Both the position numbers and the translations under genes were made by a program. Of a stretch of DNA of 64,000 nt, positions 29,116 through 39,666 are shown in pieces (the first letter of the stretch is position 1; each line of letters starts with the position of its first letter). A model generated the notes under the pieces. The model was not told the origin of the DNA. It saw only the letters and a list, made by a program, of their open reading frames with translations, and searched no databases. The stretch is from Staphylococcus schweitzeri (GTDB lineage Bacteria > Bacillota > Bacilli > Staphylococcales > Staphylococcaceae): contig NZ_PPQS01000026.1 of assembly GCF_002902405.1 (NCBI RefSeq), positions 53,715 through 117,714 of the forward strand. Direction: 5' to 3'.

Positions 29116-29778
29116 TTAAAATGGCTTGCGTAAATCCATTTCTTCTAAAAGTGCATAAATAATATTGCGTGAGATACCATTAGCAAAAACATATTTTAAT
29201 ATATAGTTTGATTTCACACTTGTACCATAAATATCTTTCGTTAATTTAATATTTTTCTTTAAAAACAAATCAACTTTTTTAGCATGACCATCATTACTTG
29301 GATGAATGTAATCAATTTCAGTTTGTCTTTCAAACTGGTGCTCATACAAAAATTGTCTGCGATGTTCAATGATGAGACCATTTTCTTTTGTTAAGTCTGC
29401 TGGTTCTTTTGGCACTTCCATCATTAAAAAGTTGATGTCTCTTGAGTGAACAATATTTGATAATACATTTAGTTCATGTTCGATTTGATGAAGTGTTTGT
29501 GTCATTAACTCGTCGTGGTTGGGTAGGTCTATTGCAAATAAATAAATTAAAAATGCTGCATTGGTTGTGGCTTCATAATGCGCGGTTGCTAAACTAACGA
29601 CGGCGCCATTTTCTAAGCCTACGATAAAGACATAATCGTTTTCAGTTTTATTGTTTTCTAATGAGTGTTTGATAATACGTTTATCTTCAGTTAGCGACAG
29701 GTTCAACTTAGTATCATAAAGTTGAAGTGCTTCGTTATAATGTGGATCTTTGACAGATTGAATGGTTTTAAATTCCAT
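29116..29778 (-). CDS. Uncharacterised 220-aa protein, GNAT-like
   Basis: 220 residues, soluble. The first 170 residues have the alternating strand-helix pattern of an N-acetyltransferase: DYVFIVGLENGAVVSLATAH as central strands, then NAAFLIYLFAID. The canonical acetyl-CoA loop (R/Q-x2-G-x-G/A) is not visible, so activity is uncertain. The C-terminal 50 residues are basic. Start supported by GGGGAGG on the minus strand seven bases upstream. Transcribed alone. Function unknown. Confidence 0.65.
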   Translation of the reverse strand: MEFKTIQSVKDPHYNEALQLYDTKLNLSLTEDKRIIKHSLENNKTENDYVFIVGLENGAVVSLATAHYEATTNAAFLIYLFAIDLPNHDELMTQTLHQIEHELNVLSNIVHSRDINFLMMEVPKEPADLTKENGLIIEHRRQFLYEHQFERQTEIDYIHPSNDGHAKKVDLFLKKNIKLTKDIYGTSVKSNYILKYVFANGISRNIIYALLEEMDLRKPF

Positions 29779-29921
29779 AAGAACACCTCCCCAATTTATT
29801 TAATATTATAGCATAATCGACTGTTGTAACAGACGATTCATTTACTTTTAAAATGATAAAAAAACTGTACTATCAAACGTTTGACAGTACAGTAGGCTTT
29901 TATGAATGAGTGTTTGATTAA

Positions 29922-30329
29922 TTAAGCTTTAGGACCCTTTGACGCTTCTGCAAAATGTGTAATATCAATTTCTTCATATGCTGAATTATGTTCTTGAACT
30001 TCTTTATGTGATGAGTTATCACGCACAGCTACAACTAACATTTTGTCATCTAAAATAAGTTGTTTATATTTTTCTAATTCCTCAGGTATTAAATTGTAAC
30101 GTGATAAAACAGCATGCTCACCGTCTTCTCCAGTTAACAGTTTAGTCATTCTATCACTAAATGTCCCACTTGTTGAAATAAGGGAGATTTCAGAGTCATG
30201 TAAGTCATTTAGGTGTAATTTACTTTTACTAATAATTGTTAGCTCTGATTCTAAATAATCTTCAGACTTTTTTTGATTGATTATGTTGTATAGTTCACCA
30301 GTGTCATTTACTACAGTAATATCTGCCAT
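29922..30329 (-). CDS. General stress protein of the YflT / GSP17M family
   Basis: 135-residue cytoplasmic protein. The N-terminus [19 protein letters not shown] with LYLES-type strands, and the length, fit the YflT family of heat- and sigma-B-induced proteins of Firmicutes. The start has AAAGGGG seven bases upstream. A textbook sigma-B promoter lies 40-65 bp before the start codon, which supports the stress-protein call. Biochemical role unknown. Confidence 0.78.
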   Translation of the reverse strand: MADITVVNDTGELYNIINQKKSEDYLESELTIISKSKLHLNDLHDSEISLISTSGTFSDRMTKLLTGEDGEHAVLSRYNLIPEELEKYKQLILDDKMLVVAVRDNSSHKEVQEHNSAYEEIDITHFAEASKGPKA

Positions 30330-30367
30330 AGTTGTCGCCCCTTTTAAAAATTTATTTATTTAATCTT

Positions 30368-30393
30368 TTACCCTTCTTATTATAAAGTAAAAC
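30368..30393 (-). promoter_or_regulatory. Sigma-B promoter of the YflT-like gene
   Basis: Minus strand GTTTTA (30393-30388), 14-bp spacer, GGGTAA (30373-30368). Consensus for sigma-B is GTTTAA-N12/15-GGGTAT. Confidence 0.75.
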
Positions 30394-30479
30394 CCTTTCA
30401 TTATTAAGTTATTAGTCTTTGTTGAAGTCAAAGTTAAGTGCGTCTTTATAAAACTGTTAAAAGTTTACACTAGCAGTTA

Positions 30480-30508
30480 TTGAAAAAATATCGAAAATTT
30501 GCTATCAT
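30480..30508 (+). promoter_or_regulatory. Promoter of the xpt-pbuX-guaBA operon
   Basis: TTGAAA (30480-30485), 17-bp spacer, TATCAT (30503-30508). The transcript would start just upstream of the purine riboswitch. Confidence 0.8.
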
Positions 30509-30527
30509 CGTTAAATAATTTACATAA

Positions 30528-30787
30528 ACTCATATAATCTAAAGAATATGGCTTTAGAAGTTTCTACCATGTTGCCTTGAACGACATGACTATGAGTAAC
30601 AACACAATATTAAGGAGTAGCTTCAGCCATTAAATTGCAACCAATTATGTTTATTAACATTTGACATTAAAGGGCACAGTTTATTTGATGAAACTTCTTT
30701 TACATTGATTGCATGATGATTTTTCTATGATGCATGTTCGTTCACTCATAAACCCTGGAACTATTAGTTAGTTTGGGGATTTTTTTG
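30528..30787 (+). promoter_or_regulatory. Guanine riboswitch with expression platform
   Basis: Purine aptamer at 30528-30599. P1 is ACTCATA with TATGAGT; the J1/2 segment reads TATAATCT, the J2/3 segment GTTTCTACC, and the J3/1 segment GACTATGAG. The discriminating base before the P1 strand is C (GACTAT), which selects guanine or hypoxanthine over adenine. A terminator at 30753-30787 (CCC...AACT / AGTT...GGG then T7) closes the platform about 150 nt later. High guanine should stop transcription before xpt. Confidence 0.92.
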
Positions 30788-30844
30788 TATCTTACAACAA
30801 TTTTTCATTAAAATGTTTCACACAATACGAGGAGGTTTTTAGGA

Positions 30845-31423
30845 GTGGAGTTACTAGGACAAAAAGTAAAGGAAGATGGCGTTGTTATTGATGAAAAGAT
30901 TTTAAAAGTTGATGGATTTTTAAATCATCAAATCGATGCGAAGTTAATGAATGAAGTAGGATTAACTTTTTATGAGCAATTTAAAGATAAAGGTATTACT
31001 AAAATTTTAACTATTGAAGCATCAGGTATTGCTCCAGCAATCATGGCAGCACTTCACTTTGACGTGCCTTGCCTATTTGCTAAAAAAGCAAAGCCTAGCA
31101 CATTAACTGATGGATATTATGAAACATCTATTCATTCATTTACCAAAAATAAGACGAGCACTGTTATTGTGTCAAAAGAGTTTTTATCAGAAGAAGATAC
31201 TGTACTTATTATTGATGATTTTTTGGCAAATGGTGATGCTTCGCTAGGTCTGTACGATATTGCACAACAAGCTAATGCTAAAACAGCTGGTATTGGTATA
31301 GTTGTAGAAAAAAGCTTCCAAAATGGTCATCAACGATTAGAAGAGGCAGGATTAACAGTATCGTCTCTTTGTAAAGTGGCTTCATTAGAAGGAAATAAAG
31401 TGACATTGGTAGGGGAAGAATAA
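30845..31423 (+). CDS. xpt: Xanthine phosphoribosyltransferase
   Basis: 192-residue enzyme that salvages xanthine to XMP using PRPP. The PRPP-binding loop is VLIIDDFLANGDAS at about 120-133, and AKKAKPSTL lies near the active site. The start is GTG at 30845, with GAGG / TTAGGAG upstream. Its stop overlaps the pbuX start by one base (TAATG), so the importer and enzyme are coupled. Controlled by the upstream guanine riboswitch. Confidence 0.96.
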   Translation: MELLGQKVKEDGVVIDEKILKVDGFLNHQIDAKLMNEVGLTFYEQFKDKGITKILTIEASGIAPAIMAALHFDVPCLFAKKAKPSTLTDGYYETSIHSFTKNKTSTVIVSKEFLSEEDTVLIIDDFLANGDASLGLYDIAQQANAKTAGIGIVVEKSFQNGHQRLEEAGLTVSSLCKVASLEGNKVTLVGEE

Positions 31424-32691
31424 TGAAAAACCTAATCCTAAGTGTTCAACATCTTTTAGCAATGTATGCAGGTGCCATTTTAGTTCCAATTATTGTTGGT
31501 ACTAGCTTGAAATTCACACCTGAACAAATCGCTTATTTAGTTACTGTGGACATATTTATGTGCGGTGTCGCAACATTTTTACAAGCAAATAAAGTTACTG
31601 GGACAGGATTGCCTATTGTGTTAGGTTGTACATTTACTGCTGTAGCACCAATGATTTTAATTGGGCAATCGAAAGGTATAGATGTTTTATATGGCTCATT
31701 ATTCTTGTCTGGTATATTAGTTATCATTATCGCACCTTTCTTTTCACATCTCGTTAAATTCTTTCCACCTGTTGTGACAGGGAGCGTGGTTACAATCATT
31801 GGTATTAATTTAATGCCTGTAGCCATGAATTATTTGGCTGGTGGTCAGGGGTCTAAGGACTATGGAGATGTTAAGAACATTTTATTAGGTTTCATGACAT
31901 TAATCGTCATTCTAATTTTACAACGATTCACAACTGGATTTATTAAAAGTATTGCAATATTAATTGGACTCGTTTTAGGAACGATAGGCGCTGGTTTACT
32001 TGGGATGGTCGATATTAATCAAGTCAATCATGCCGGTTGGTTAGGCATCCCGGTGCCATTTAGATTCTCAGGATTTAGTTTCGATGTGACTTCGACATTA
32101 GTATTCTTTATAGTAGCTATTGTTAGTTTAATTGAGTCAACAGGTGTCTATCATGCGCTGAGTGAAATAACTGGTAAAAAGTTAGAAAGAAAAGATTTTC
32201 GTAAAGGTTATACTGCGGAAGGTCTGGCAATTGTATTAGGTTCAATCTTCAATTCATTCCCTTATACTGCCTATTCGCAAAATGTAGGCCTTGTTTCTTT
32301 ATCCGGTGCTAAGAAAAACAATGTTATATATGGCATGGTCGTACTATTACTTATTTGTGGTTGTATACCTAAATTAGGAGCATTAGCAAATATTATCCCA
32401 CTACCTGTGTTGGGTGGCGCCATGATAGCTATGTTTGGCATGGTAATGGCATATGGTGTTAGTATATTGGGACATATTGATTTTAAAAATCAAAACAATT
32501 TATTAATCATTGCTGTATCAGTTGGATTAGGTACTGGTATTAGCGCAGTTCCTCAAGCATTCAAAGGATTAGGTGAGCAATTTGCCTGGTTAACTCAAAA
32601 CGGTATTGTTTTAGGCGCAATCGCTGCAATTATTCTTAATTTCTTTTTTAATGGAATAAAGTATAAACAAACGGAAGAAAATGTGAAATAA
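31423..32691 (+). CDS. pbuX: Xanthine permease
   Basis: 422-residue NCS2-family purine permease with about 12-14 membrane helices. Motifs include GCTFTAVAPMI and ESTGVYHALSEITGK, followed by NSFPYTAYSQNVG, which line the substrate site in this family. It imports xanthine with protons and starts on the last base of xpt. Together with xpt it feeds XMP to GuaA. Confidence 0.95.
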   Translation: MKNLILSVQHLLAMYAGAILVPIIVGTSLKFTPEQIAYLVTVDIFMCGVATFLQANKVTGTGLPIVLGCTFTAVAPMILIGQSKGIDVLYGSLFLSGILVIIIAPFFSHLVKFFPPVVTGSVVTIIGINLMPVAMNYLAGGQGSKDYGDVKNILLGFMTLIVILILQRFTTGFIKSIAILIGLVLGTIGAGLLGMVDINQVNHAGWLGIPVPFRFSGFSFDVTSTLVFFIVAIVSLIESTGVYHALSEITGKKLERKDFRKGYTAEGLAIVLGSIFNSFPYTAYSQNVGLVSLSGAKKNNVIYGMVVLLLICGCIPKLGALANIIPLPVLGGAMIAMFGMVMAYGVSILGHIDFKNQNNLLIIAVSVGLGTGISAVPQAFKGLGEQFAWLTQNGIVLGAIAAIILNFFFNGIKYKQTEENVK

Positions 32692-32709
32692 TATAACTAA
32701 TTAATTTGA

Positions 32710-34194
<1,485 letters not shown>

Positions 34195-34218
34195 TTAAGA
34201 TAAAGGAGAACGACAAAT

Positions 34219-35760
34219 ATGGAAATGGCAAAAGAACAAGAGTTAATCCTTGTCTTAGACTTTGGTAGCCAATACAACCAATTAATTACACGCCGAATTC
34301 GTGAAATGGGCGTTTATAGTGAATTACACGATCATGAAATTTCAATTGAAGAAATTAAGAAAATGAATCCAAAAGGTATCATCTTATCAGGTGGTCCAAA
34401 TTCAGTTTATGAAGAAGGTTCATTTACAATTGATCCGGAAATATATAATTTAGGAATCCCAGTACTTGGTATTTGTTACGGCATGCAATTAACTACTAAA
34501 TTATTAGGTGGTAAAGTTGAACGTGCCAATGAACGTGAATACGGTAAAGCAATCATTAATGCGAAGTCAGATGAGTTATTCGCTGGCTTGCCAGCAGAAC
34601 AAACGGTTTGGATGAGTCATTCTGATAAAGTTATTGAAATTCCAGAAGGCTTCGAAGTTATCGCTGATAGCCCAAGTACAGACTATGCAGCAATCGAAGA
34701 TAAGAAGCGTCGCATCTATGGTGTGCAATTCCATCCAGAAGTACGTCATACAGAATATGGTAATGACTTATTAAACAATTTCGTACGTCGCGTTTGTGAT
34801 TGTAAAGGTCAATGGACAATGGAAAACTTTATCGAAATCGAAATTGAAAAGATTCGTCAACGCGTAGGAGACCGTCGTGTATTATGTGCAATGAGTGGCG
34901 GCGTAGATTCATCTGTTGTAGCTGTACTATTGCATAAAGCAATTGGTGATCAACTAACATGTATCTTTGTAGACCATGGCTTACTTCGTAAAGGTGAAGG
35001 CGACATGGTTATGGAGCAATTCGGTGAAGGTTTCAACATGAATATTATTCGTGTTAATGCGAAAGATCGCTTTATGAATAAATTAAAAGGTGTTTCAGAT
35101 CCTGAACAAAAACGTAAAATCATTGGTAATGAATTTGTATACGTATTTGATGATGAAGCATCAAAACTTAAAGGTGTAGACTTCCTTGCGCAAGGAACAC
35201 TTTATACAGACGTTATCGAATCAGGTACTAAGACAGCACAAACAATCAAATCACATCACAATGTTGGTGGATTACCAGAAGACATGGAATTCGAATTAAT
35301 CGAACCAATCAATACATTGTTTAAAGATGAAGTACGTAAATTAGGTATTGAGTTAGGTATTCCAGAACATTTAGTGTGGAGACAACCATTCCCAGGACCT
35401 GGTCTTGGCATTCGTGTACTTGGAGAAATTACTGAAGATAAACTAGAAATCGTTAGAGAATCAGACGCGATTTTACGCCAAGTGATTAGAGAAGAAGGTC
35501 TTGAAAGAGAAATTTGGCAATACTTCACAGTGTTACCAAACATTCAATCAGTAGGTGTTATGGGAGACTACCGTACGTATGATCACACAGTAGGTATCCG
35601 TGCGGTAACATCTATCGACGGCATGACAAGTGACTTTGCACGCATCGATTGGGAAGTCTTACAAAAGATTTCAAGTCGTATCGTAAACGAAGTAGACCAC
35701 GTTAACCGCGTAGTTTATGACATTACATCAAAACCACCAAGCACAATTGAGTGGGAATAA
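34219..35760 (+). CDS. guaA: GMP synthase (glutamine-hydrolysing)
   Basis: 513-residue GMP synthetase. The N-terminal class I glutaminase domain has GICYGMQL (nucleophile Cys) and VQFHPEV (His, Glu). The ATP-pyrophosphatase domain begins with the P-loop SGGVDSS at about 228. The C-terminal dimerisation domain ends [15 protein letters not shown] precedes the start. The last bases of the gene and its terminator form the attachment core of guaA-targeted SaPIs such as SaPIbov1; a second copy of this sequence lies 3.9 kb downstream. The coding sequence itself was not disrupted. Confidence 0.98.
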   Translation: MEMAKEQELILVLDFGSQYNQLITRRIREMGVYSELHDHEISIEEIKKMNPKGIILSGGPNSVYEEGSFTIDPEIYNLGIPVLGICYGMQLTTKLLGGKVERANEREYGKAIINAKSDELFAGLPAEQTVWMSHSDKVIEIPEGFEVIADSPSTDYAAIEDKKRRIYGVQFHPEVRHTEYGNDLLNNFVRRVCDCKGQWTMENFIEIEIEKIRQRVGDRRVLCAMSGGVDSSVVAVLLHKAIGDQLTCIFVDHGLLRKGEGDMVMEQFGEGFNMNIIRVNAKDRFMNKLKGVSDPEQKRKIIGNEFVYVFDDEASKLKGVDFLAQGTLYTDVIESGTKTAQTIKSHHNVGGLPEDMEFELIEPINTLFKDEVRKLGIELGIPEHLVWRQPFPGPGLGIRVLGEITEDKLEIVRESDAILRQVIREEGLEREIWQYFTVLPNIQSVGVMGDYRTYDHTVGIRAVTSIDGMTSDFARIDWEVLQKISSRIVNEVDHVNRVVYDITSKPPSTIEWE

Positions 35761-35821
35761 TTATATATAGCAAATGATAGGCTGGAGTTACCGTTATTAC
35801 GCGGTTTCCAGCCTTTTTGGT
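35746..35821 (+). repeat. Direct repeat copy 1: guaA 3' end and terminator (att site)
   Basis: About 75 bp covering the last five codons of guaA and its terminator hairpin GGCTGGA...TCCAGCC (35780-35813). It repeats at 39667-39743 with one base change and one T insertion. The length and place match the 74-bp repeats reported for SaPIbov1 at the GMP synthase gene. Confidence 0.9.
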
Positions 35822-36175
35822 GTGCTTACGAATGCGGCAGTCGGTGATGAAACAGATACGAAAGAAGTTGTAGTAAAGCGTGGAGAATATAGAGAGAACC
35901 CACAAAGTGGCAAAGTACAGTTAGTCTATAATGAACATGTTGAACTGATAGAGGTACCAATGAAACCTAGTGATTGTTTAAAAGATCGTGATATGTTAGG
36001 GAAATACCATAAGCTATTTACAGATAAGCATGATATTAACGGGAATGTGCCTATATTCAATAACATTGGTGAATGGGACGGAGACGATAAGGAACTAGAT
36101 AAAACTGTAAAAGATGTATCTAACGCTAATCCTAACCATCCTGTGATTGTGGATGATATTCCGTCAGAGGAATGA
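35822..36175 (+). pseudogene. 3' fragment of SaPI/phage terminase small subunit gene (terS)
   Basis: About 117 residues with no natural start; the frame enters through the att repeat. The text GDETDTKEVVVKRGEY, then VELIEVPMKPSDCLK and RDMLGKYHKLFTDK, resembles the C-terminal half of Terminase_2 small subunits, where DRLKAxElLGKxxxLFTDK is the hallmark. Here the arginine of DRLKA is a cysteine. SaPIs carry terS near one end, so its position next to an att repeat fits. The DNA-binding N-terminus is gone. Confidence 0.65.
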
Positions 36176-36212
36176 TTTAATAAAAAGTTCATAGATAATA
36201 GAAATAGATGTT

Positions 36213-36244
36213 AAAAGAAGCTGCCTGTTAAGACAGCTTCTTTA
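36213..36244. terminator. Bidirectional terminator
   Basis: AAAAGAAGCTG with CAGCTTCTTT (36213-36223 and 36234-36243). It separates the terS fragment from the minus-strand toxin operon. Confidence 0.75.
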
Positions 36245-36631
36245 ATAATTATTTACCAAAAACATTAATGCTGCAACGATAATTATTAGCAGCAACAATG
36301 TTCCAAAAAAGGGAACGGCTCCTAAACAAAAAGTAAGATAAATAAAACATATTGAAATAATTGTTTGAATTATAGATGTTATAGATGAACTATGCCAAGC
36401 AATAAATATTGTTACGCAAAAAAGTACAATTGTTATTAATATAAGTGCTAAGACCTCAAAAGTAGCACCCAAATATCCTTTTACAAAAAGATTACTGATA
36501 TGAACCGTATCACCAAATTTCTTAACAAATGCATCGGAAGAGCTAGATAATTTAAAATATGAAAAAATTGAAAATGCAAGAGTAATAAAGTTCCATTTAG
36601 CTTTACTTAAATCTTCTAGAATATTGTCCAT
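36242..36631 (-). CDS. Small membrane protein at the end of the type VII toxin operon
   Basis: 129 residues with three to four membrane helices: residues ~12-30, a pair at about 58-80 and 84-108, and a last one at about 108-127. GAGGTGATTAG precedes the ATG at 36631. It lies 113 bp after the helical partner gene on the same strand. I do not recognise the family. Membrane proteins behind type VII toxins are often immunity factors (for example TsaI of TspA), so an immunity or accessory role is the best guess. A decayed second copy lies at 40910-41192, which supports a gene prone to duplication such as immunity genes. Confidence 0.65.
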   Translation of the reverse strand: MDNILEDLSKAKWNFITLAFSIFSYFKLSSSSDAFVKKFGDTVHISNLFVKGYLGATFEVLALILITIVLFCVTIFIAWHSSSITSIIQTIISICFIYLTFCLGAVPFFGTLLLLIIIVAALMFLVNNY

Positions 36632-36744
36632 CTAATCACCTCGCGTATAAAATATTTTATAAAAGTTCACTATTAAGTTTAATTGTTTTGCCTAAGCGTT
36701 AGAATATTATTCTTAACTGTTAAAAACTTTTATGCTAGTCAACC

Positions 36745-37134
36745 TTAAAACCAACCGTCATATGTTTTACAGCTTTTTTTACAATCATCGTAAGACTCTG
36801 TGAGATCCATTAATTTAGACTGTTCTGTGGCCAAATTAAAAGCAATAGCATCACTAGTTTTACCTTCAAATGCACCTTCTAACCTACTACTTTGATCTTT
36901 TAAAATTGATTCGATTTCATCTAAGCTTGAGACGCTATTTTCTATATCTTCTTTTTCGTCACTAATCATACTTTGAATTTCATTTTTTAATTCATGCTTT
37001 AAAGCAAATAAACGTGCTTTCTCCATTGCGATTTTGGCATCTTTTTCAGCTTCTTTTTTGATAGCATCTGTAGCATCATGTATACTTTCTCCAATTTCAT
37101 TTGAAGCATCACGTATATCTTTGAATAAGTCCAT
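36745..37134 (-). CDS. Small helical type VII partner protein (TlaA/Lap-like)
   Basis: 129 residues, almost wholly alpha-helical and charged, without signal peptide or membrane segment. It starts MDLFKDIRDASNEIGE and has two long amphipathic helices, about 10-55 and 60-110, the shape of WXG100-like or LXG-associated partners. The ATG at 37134 is chosen because GAGGGGGGA, inside the end of the lipase gene, is its ribosome site; the two genes are one base apart. TslA-type lipase toxins need two small helical partners, TlaA1 and TlaA2; only one is evident here. It has two cysteines near the C-terminus. Confidence 0.6.
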   Translation of the reverse strand: MDLFKDIRDASNEIGESIHDATDAIKKEAEKDAKIAMEKARLFALKHELKNEIQSMISDEKEDIENSVSSLDEIESILKDQSSRLEGAFEGKTSDAIAFNLATEQSKLMDLTESYDDCKKSCKTYDGWF

Positions 37135-37135
37135 T

Positions 37136-38347
37136 TTATCCCCCCTCAAACCAACGATATATTTCGCTGATTTCTTTGTCACGGTCTTCAAATTTTTTAG
37201 TTGCATCAATAATTTTTTCGCTAAATTGGGACAATCTTTGTTTGGTATATTTTAATTCTCCAATTGTATCTTCAAATAACGCTTCATCAAAAAAGTCATA
37301 ATGGCCACTTTTTGATAATTCTTCAACGTAGTTTTCTATATCTGATGGGGAAATAAATTCATGAGAACCACTTAATAATTTATTAACATATTTCGATTCG
37401 ATTTCTTTTGCTTGTTTTTTAGTATTTTCCATATATTTTTCTAATGCTTTTATCGCTTTATCGATGTTGTGTAACTTATCTCTCATCTCTCTAGCCATTT
37501 GATCAGCTTTTTTACTGTCAACTTTAATTTTTACACTTCCGCCACTGAATTCAAAAGTGTCAATTCCATGACCGGAAATAGGATTGAAAAAGAGTTTCGA
37601 AAACTCAGAGTCATCAGCTAATATTTCTGTTCCTAAAATTGAAGATCCCAATGTAGCAATACCAATTTTATCATTTGGGTGTGCATAATCAGTTATAGTT
37701 TGATTATACTTACTTAAATCTAAGTTTTCTTTAACATTATCAGGTAATATATTGTAACCATTAGGTGCTGAAAAAGTTTTTGTTTTATCAAAATTAAATA
37801 GTACCGTCATCACCTGTGCAATTGTGCCTCCAAGACTATGGCCAGCACCATAAACATGTTTATAATTCCCTTTATTCAAAACTGACTGAGTCCAAAGATA
37901 AGCTTCGTTAAATTGATCAGCTTCTTTTGCATTATTTTTATCAACCATTTCTAGCCATTTATTATTACCAACTGTACTTGGGTTAATTTCTTTTAAGCTA
38001 GTGTCTCTGTATATAGCTGCATTTAAAATTTTATTTGGATTAGTTTCAATTTTAATGTCATTGGTACCTAAATATATATCAGTACTAATATCAGCAGGTT
38101 CATATTTATCTGTCCCAGCATAAACAAAATACACAGTTTCATTGTCTACATTTCCTTTACTGTCTTTTGGAGACACCGCCATTGCTTGGAAGCCATTAAC
38201 TTTATCGACGCGTGAAGCTTGAATTTTAAAATTGTGTAGGGCGCCATTAGCATCTTCAATTTTTGTTTCTTTATCAGAGGATTTTGTATTATAAACATTA
38301 CCAGCTAGTTCGTGATATGTGTTATCTTTAGTATGAAGATTGTCCAT
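37136..38347 (-). CDS. TslA-like type VII secreted lipase toxin (lipase N-domain, helical C-domain)
   Basis: 403 residues, no signal peptide. The N-terminal half is an alpha/beta-hydrolase lipase: GAGHSLGG places the nucleophile at Ser171, with candidate Asp226 (HPNDKIG) and His260 (SGHGID) completing a triad. From about residue 275 to 403 the protein is helical and charged, a putative secretion and partner-binding domain. This reverse order, enzyme first and targeting helices last, is the hallmark of TslA, the S. aureus type VII phospholipase toxin. Established tslA lies further into vSa-alpha in NCTC 8325, so this would be a second relative at the guaA site. The start is close to the divergent DUF1433 gene. 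Membrane attack on rivals is inferred. Confidence 0.75.
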   Translation of the reverse strand: MDNLHTKDNTYHELAGNVYNTKSSDKETKIEDANGALHNFKIQASRVDKVNGFQAMAVSPKDSKGNVDNETVYFVYAGTDKYEPADISTDIYLGTNDIKIETNPNKILNAAIYRDTSLKEINPSTVGNNKWLEMVDKNNAKEADQFNEAYLWTQSVLNKGNYKHVYGAGHSLGGTIAQVMTVLFNFDKTKTFSAPNGYNILPDNVKENLDLSKYNQTITDYAHPNDKIGIATLGSSILGTEILADDSEFSKLFFNPISGHGIDTFEFSGGSVKIKVDSKKADQMAREMRDKLHNIDKAIKALEKYMENTKKQAKEIESKYVNKLLSGSHEFISPSDIENYVEELSKSGHYDFFDEALFEDTIGELKYTKQRLSQFSEKIIDATKKFEDRDKEISEIYRWFEGG

Positions 38348-38373
38348 TATTTCACCTCAAAGGATTGGTTATA

Positions 38374-38751
38374 TTGAATAGAAAAATGATTATTATATTT
38401 ATTAGTATAATATTAATATCGGGAGGGGTCTATTTAAAAATGAAACATGATCAAAAACAAAAATATTATGATGAACAAAAAGAAAGAATAATAATTTATA
38501 TGAAGTATAATGTTAAAGGTTATAAAGAAATAAATTTTGAGGAGCAAAAAGAAAATCCTTTAGATGGATTTGTTATTACAGGTTATATAAATAATGACAA
38601 GACTAATACCTTTTCAGCGCATATGTGGTCTAAAGACGATTATCAATTTGAATATCTATCAACTTATAGTGGCTATATAGCTAAAAATATGCCAGAAAAC
38701 CCTAAATCAGTGTCTGAAATAAAAAAAGAACAAAAGAAGCATAAAAAATAG
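38374..38751 (+). CDS. DUF1433/TilA-like immunity protein lacking the lipobox cysteine
   Basis: 125 residues: an N-terminal hydrophobic helix (IIIFISIILISGGVYL) and an external domain with PLDGFVITGYINNDKTN and SAHMWSKDDYQFEY, the DUF1433 pattern of TilA immunity lipoproteins. In those a cysteine follows the helix; here the place reads ISGGVY with glycine, so lipidation seems impossible and the helix may stay as an anchor. TTG at 38374 is chosen, with AAAGGA nine bases upstream; ATG at 38386 is the next choice. It points away from the toxin gene, only 26 bp apart, unlike a usual toxin-immunity operon. Confidence 0.65.
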   Translation: MNRKMIIIFISIILISGGVYLKMKHDQKQKYYDEQKERIIIYMKYNVKGYKEINFEEQKENPLDGFVITGYINNDKTNTFSAHMWSKDDYQFEYLSTYSGYIAKNMPENPKSVSEIKKEQKKHKK

Positions 38752-38961
38752 TATTTTACAGCGTTATAGATAAATATCAGTTGAAAGTAAAAAGTGAGCC
38801 TATATTAGAGGGTTATAAGTAAAAAGAGGGAGAAAATAAGTCTTGTGAAATACTAATACCAGTTTTATAGTTCTGACAAACGCCCTGTGTTGAAGTGAGG
38901 GACGAGTTTGTGTAATATTGTTATGTAACACTAAGTATATAATATTTATAGGATGAGTTAT

Positions 38962-39405
38962 ATGAGCATAATTACAAGATTGTTTAATAACAGTGATTTT
39001 GAAAAATTAGATTAACTATATAAGTTATATGATGATTTAGGCTATCCCACAAATAAGAACGAATTAAAAAAGAGAATAAAGCAAATCACAAATCATGGTG
39101 ATTACTTCGTACTGCTTTTGATAAAGGAAAATAAGATAATTGGTCTAAGCGGTATGTGTAAAATGATGTTTTACGAAAAAAATGGAGAGTATATGAGAAT
39201 ACTTGCATTTGTAATAAATTCTGATTTTAGGAAACGAGGTTATGGTAAGAAATTATTAGCAGATTCCGAAGAGCTAGCTAGAAAATTAAATTGTAAAATA
39301 ATAACGCTTAACAGTGGCAATAGAAATGAAAGATTAGCTGCACATAAATTATATAAAAATAGTGGTTATGCTAGCACTACAATAGGTTTTTCTAAATCTT
39401 TATAA
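38962..39405 (+). pseudogene. GNAT acetyltransferase with early stop codon
   Basis: From ATG 38962 the frame reads MSIITRLFNNSDFEKLD, then TAA at 39013-39015, and continues without shift to 39405 as LYKLYDDLGYPTNKNE onward. The downstream part has the acetyl-CoA loop RKRGYGKKLLADSEELARK and ends with RLAAHKLYKNSGY, a complete small GNAT enzyme of about 147 residues. A single C-to-T change (CAA to TAA) explains the stop. A shorter start inside would lack the first strands. Substrate unknown. Confidence 0.7.
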
Positions 39406-39666
39406 ATTTATGCATATAAAATAATTTAATACTTATTTTATAGCTTGCTTTATTTAAGAATTAGAAAAATACAGATGACTTTTTAATTTTATTATTGGTT
39501 ATTATGTATTGTTAATACATATGACCTCACACGTTGCAGGCAGTGAATACGTAATTGAATACGTTAATTATGAAGTAATGTTAATTGATGTGAAGTATTT
39601 AGGTATAAAAACGCTGTAATATCAATTGTTATAAAATAATATAAACTAACGAAAAATACTTATTTC

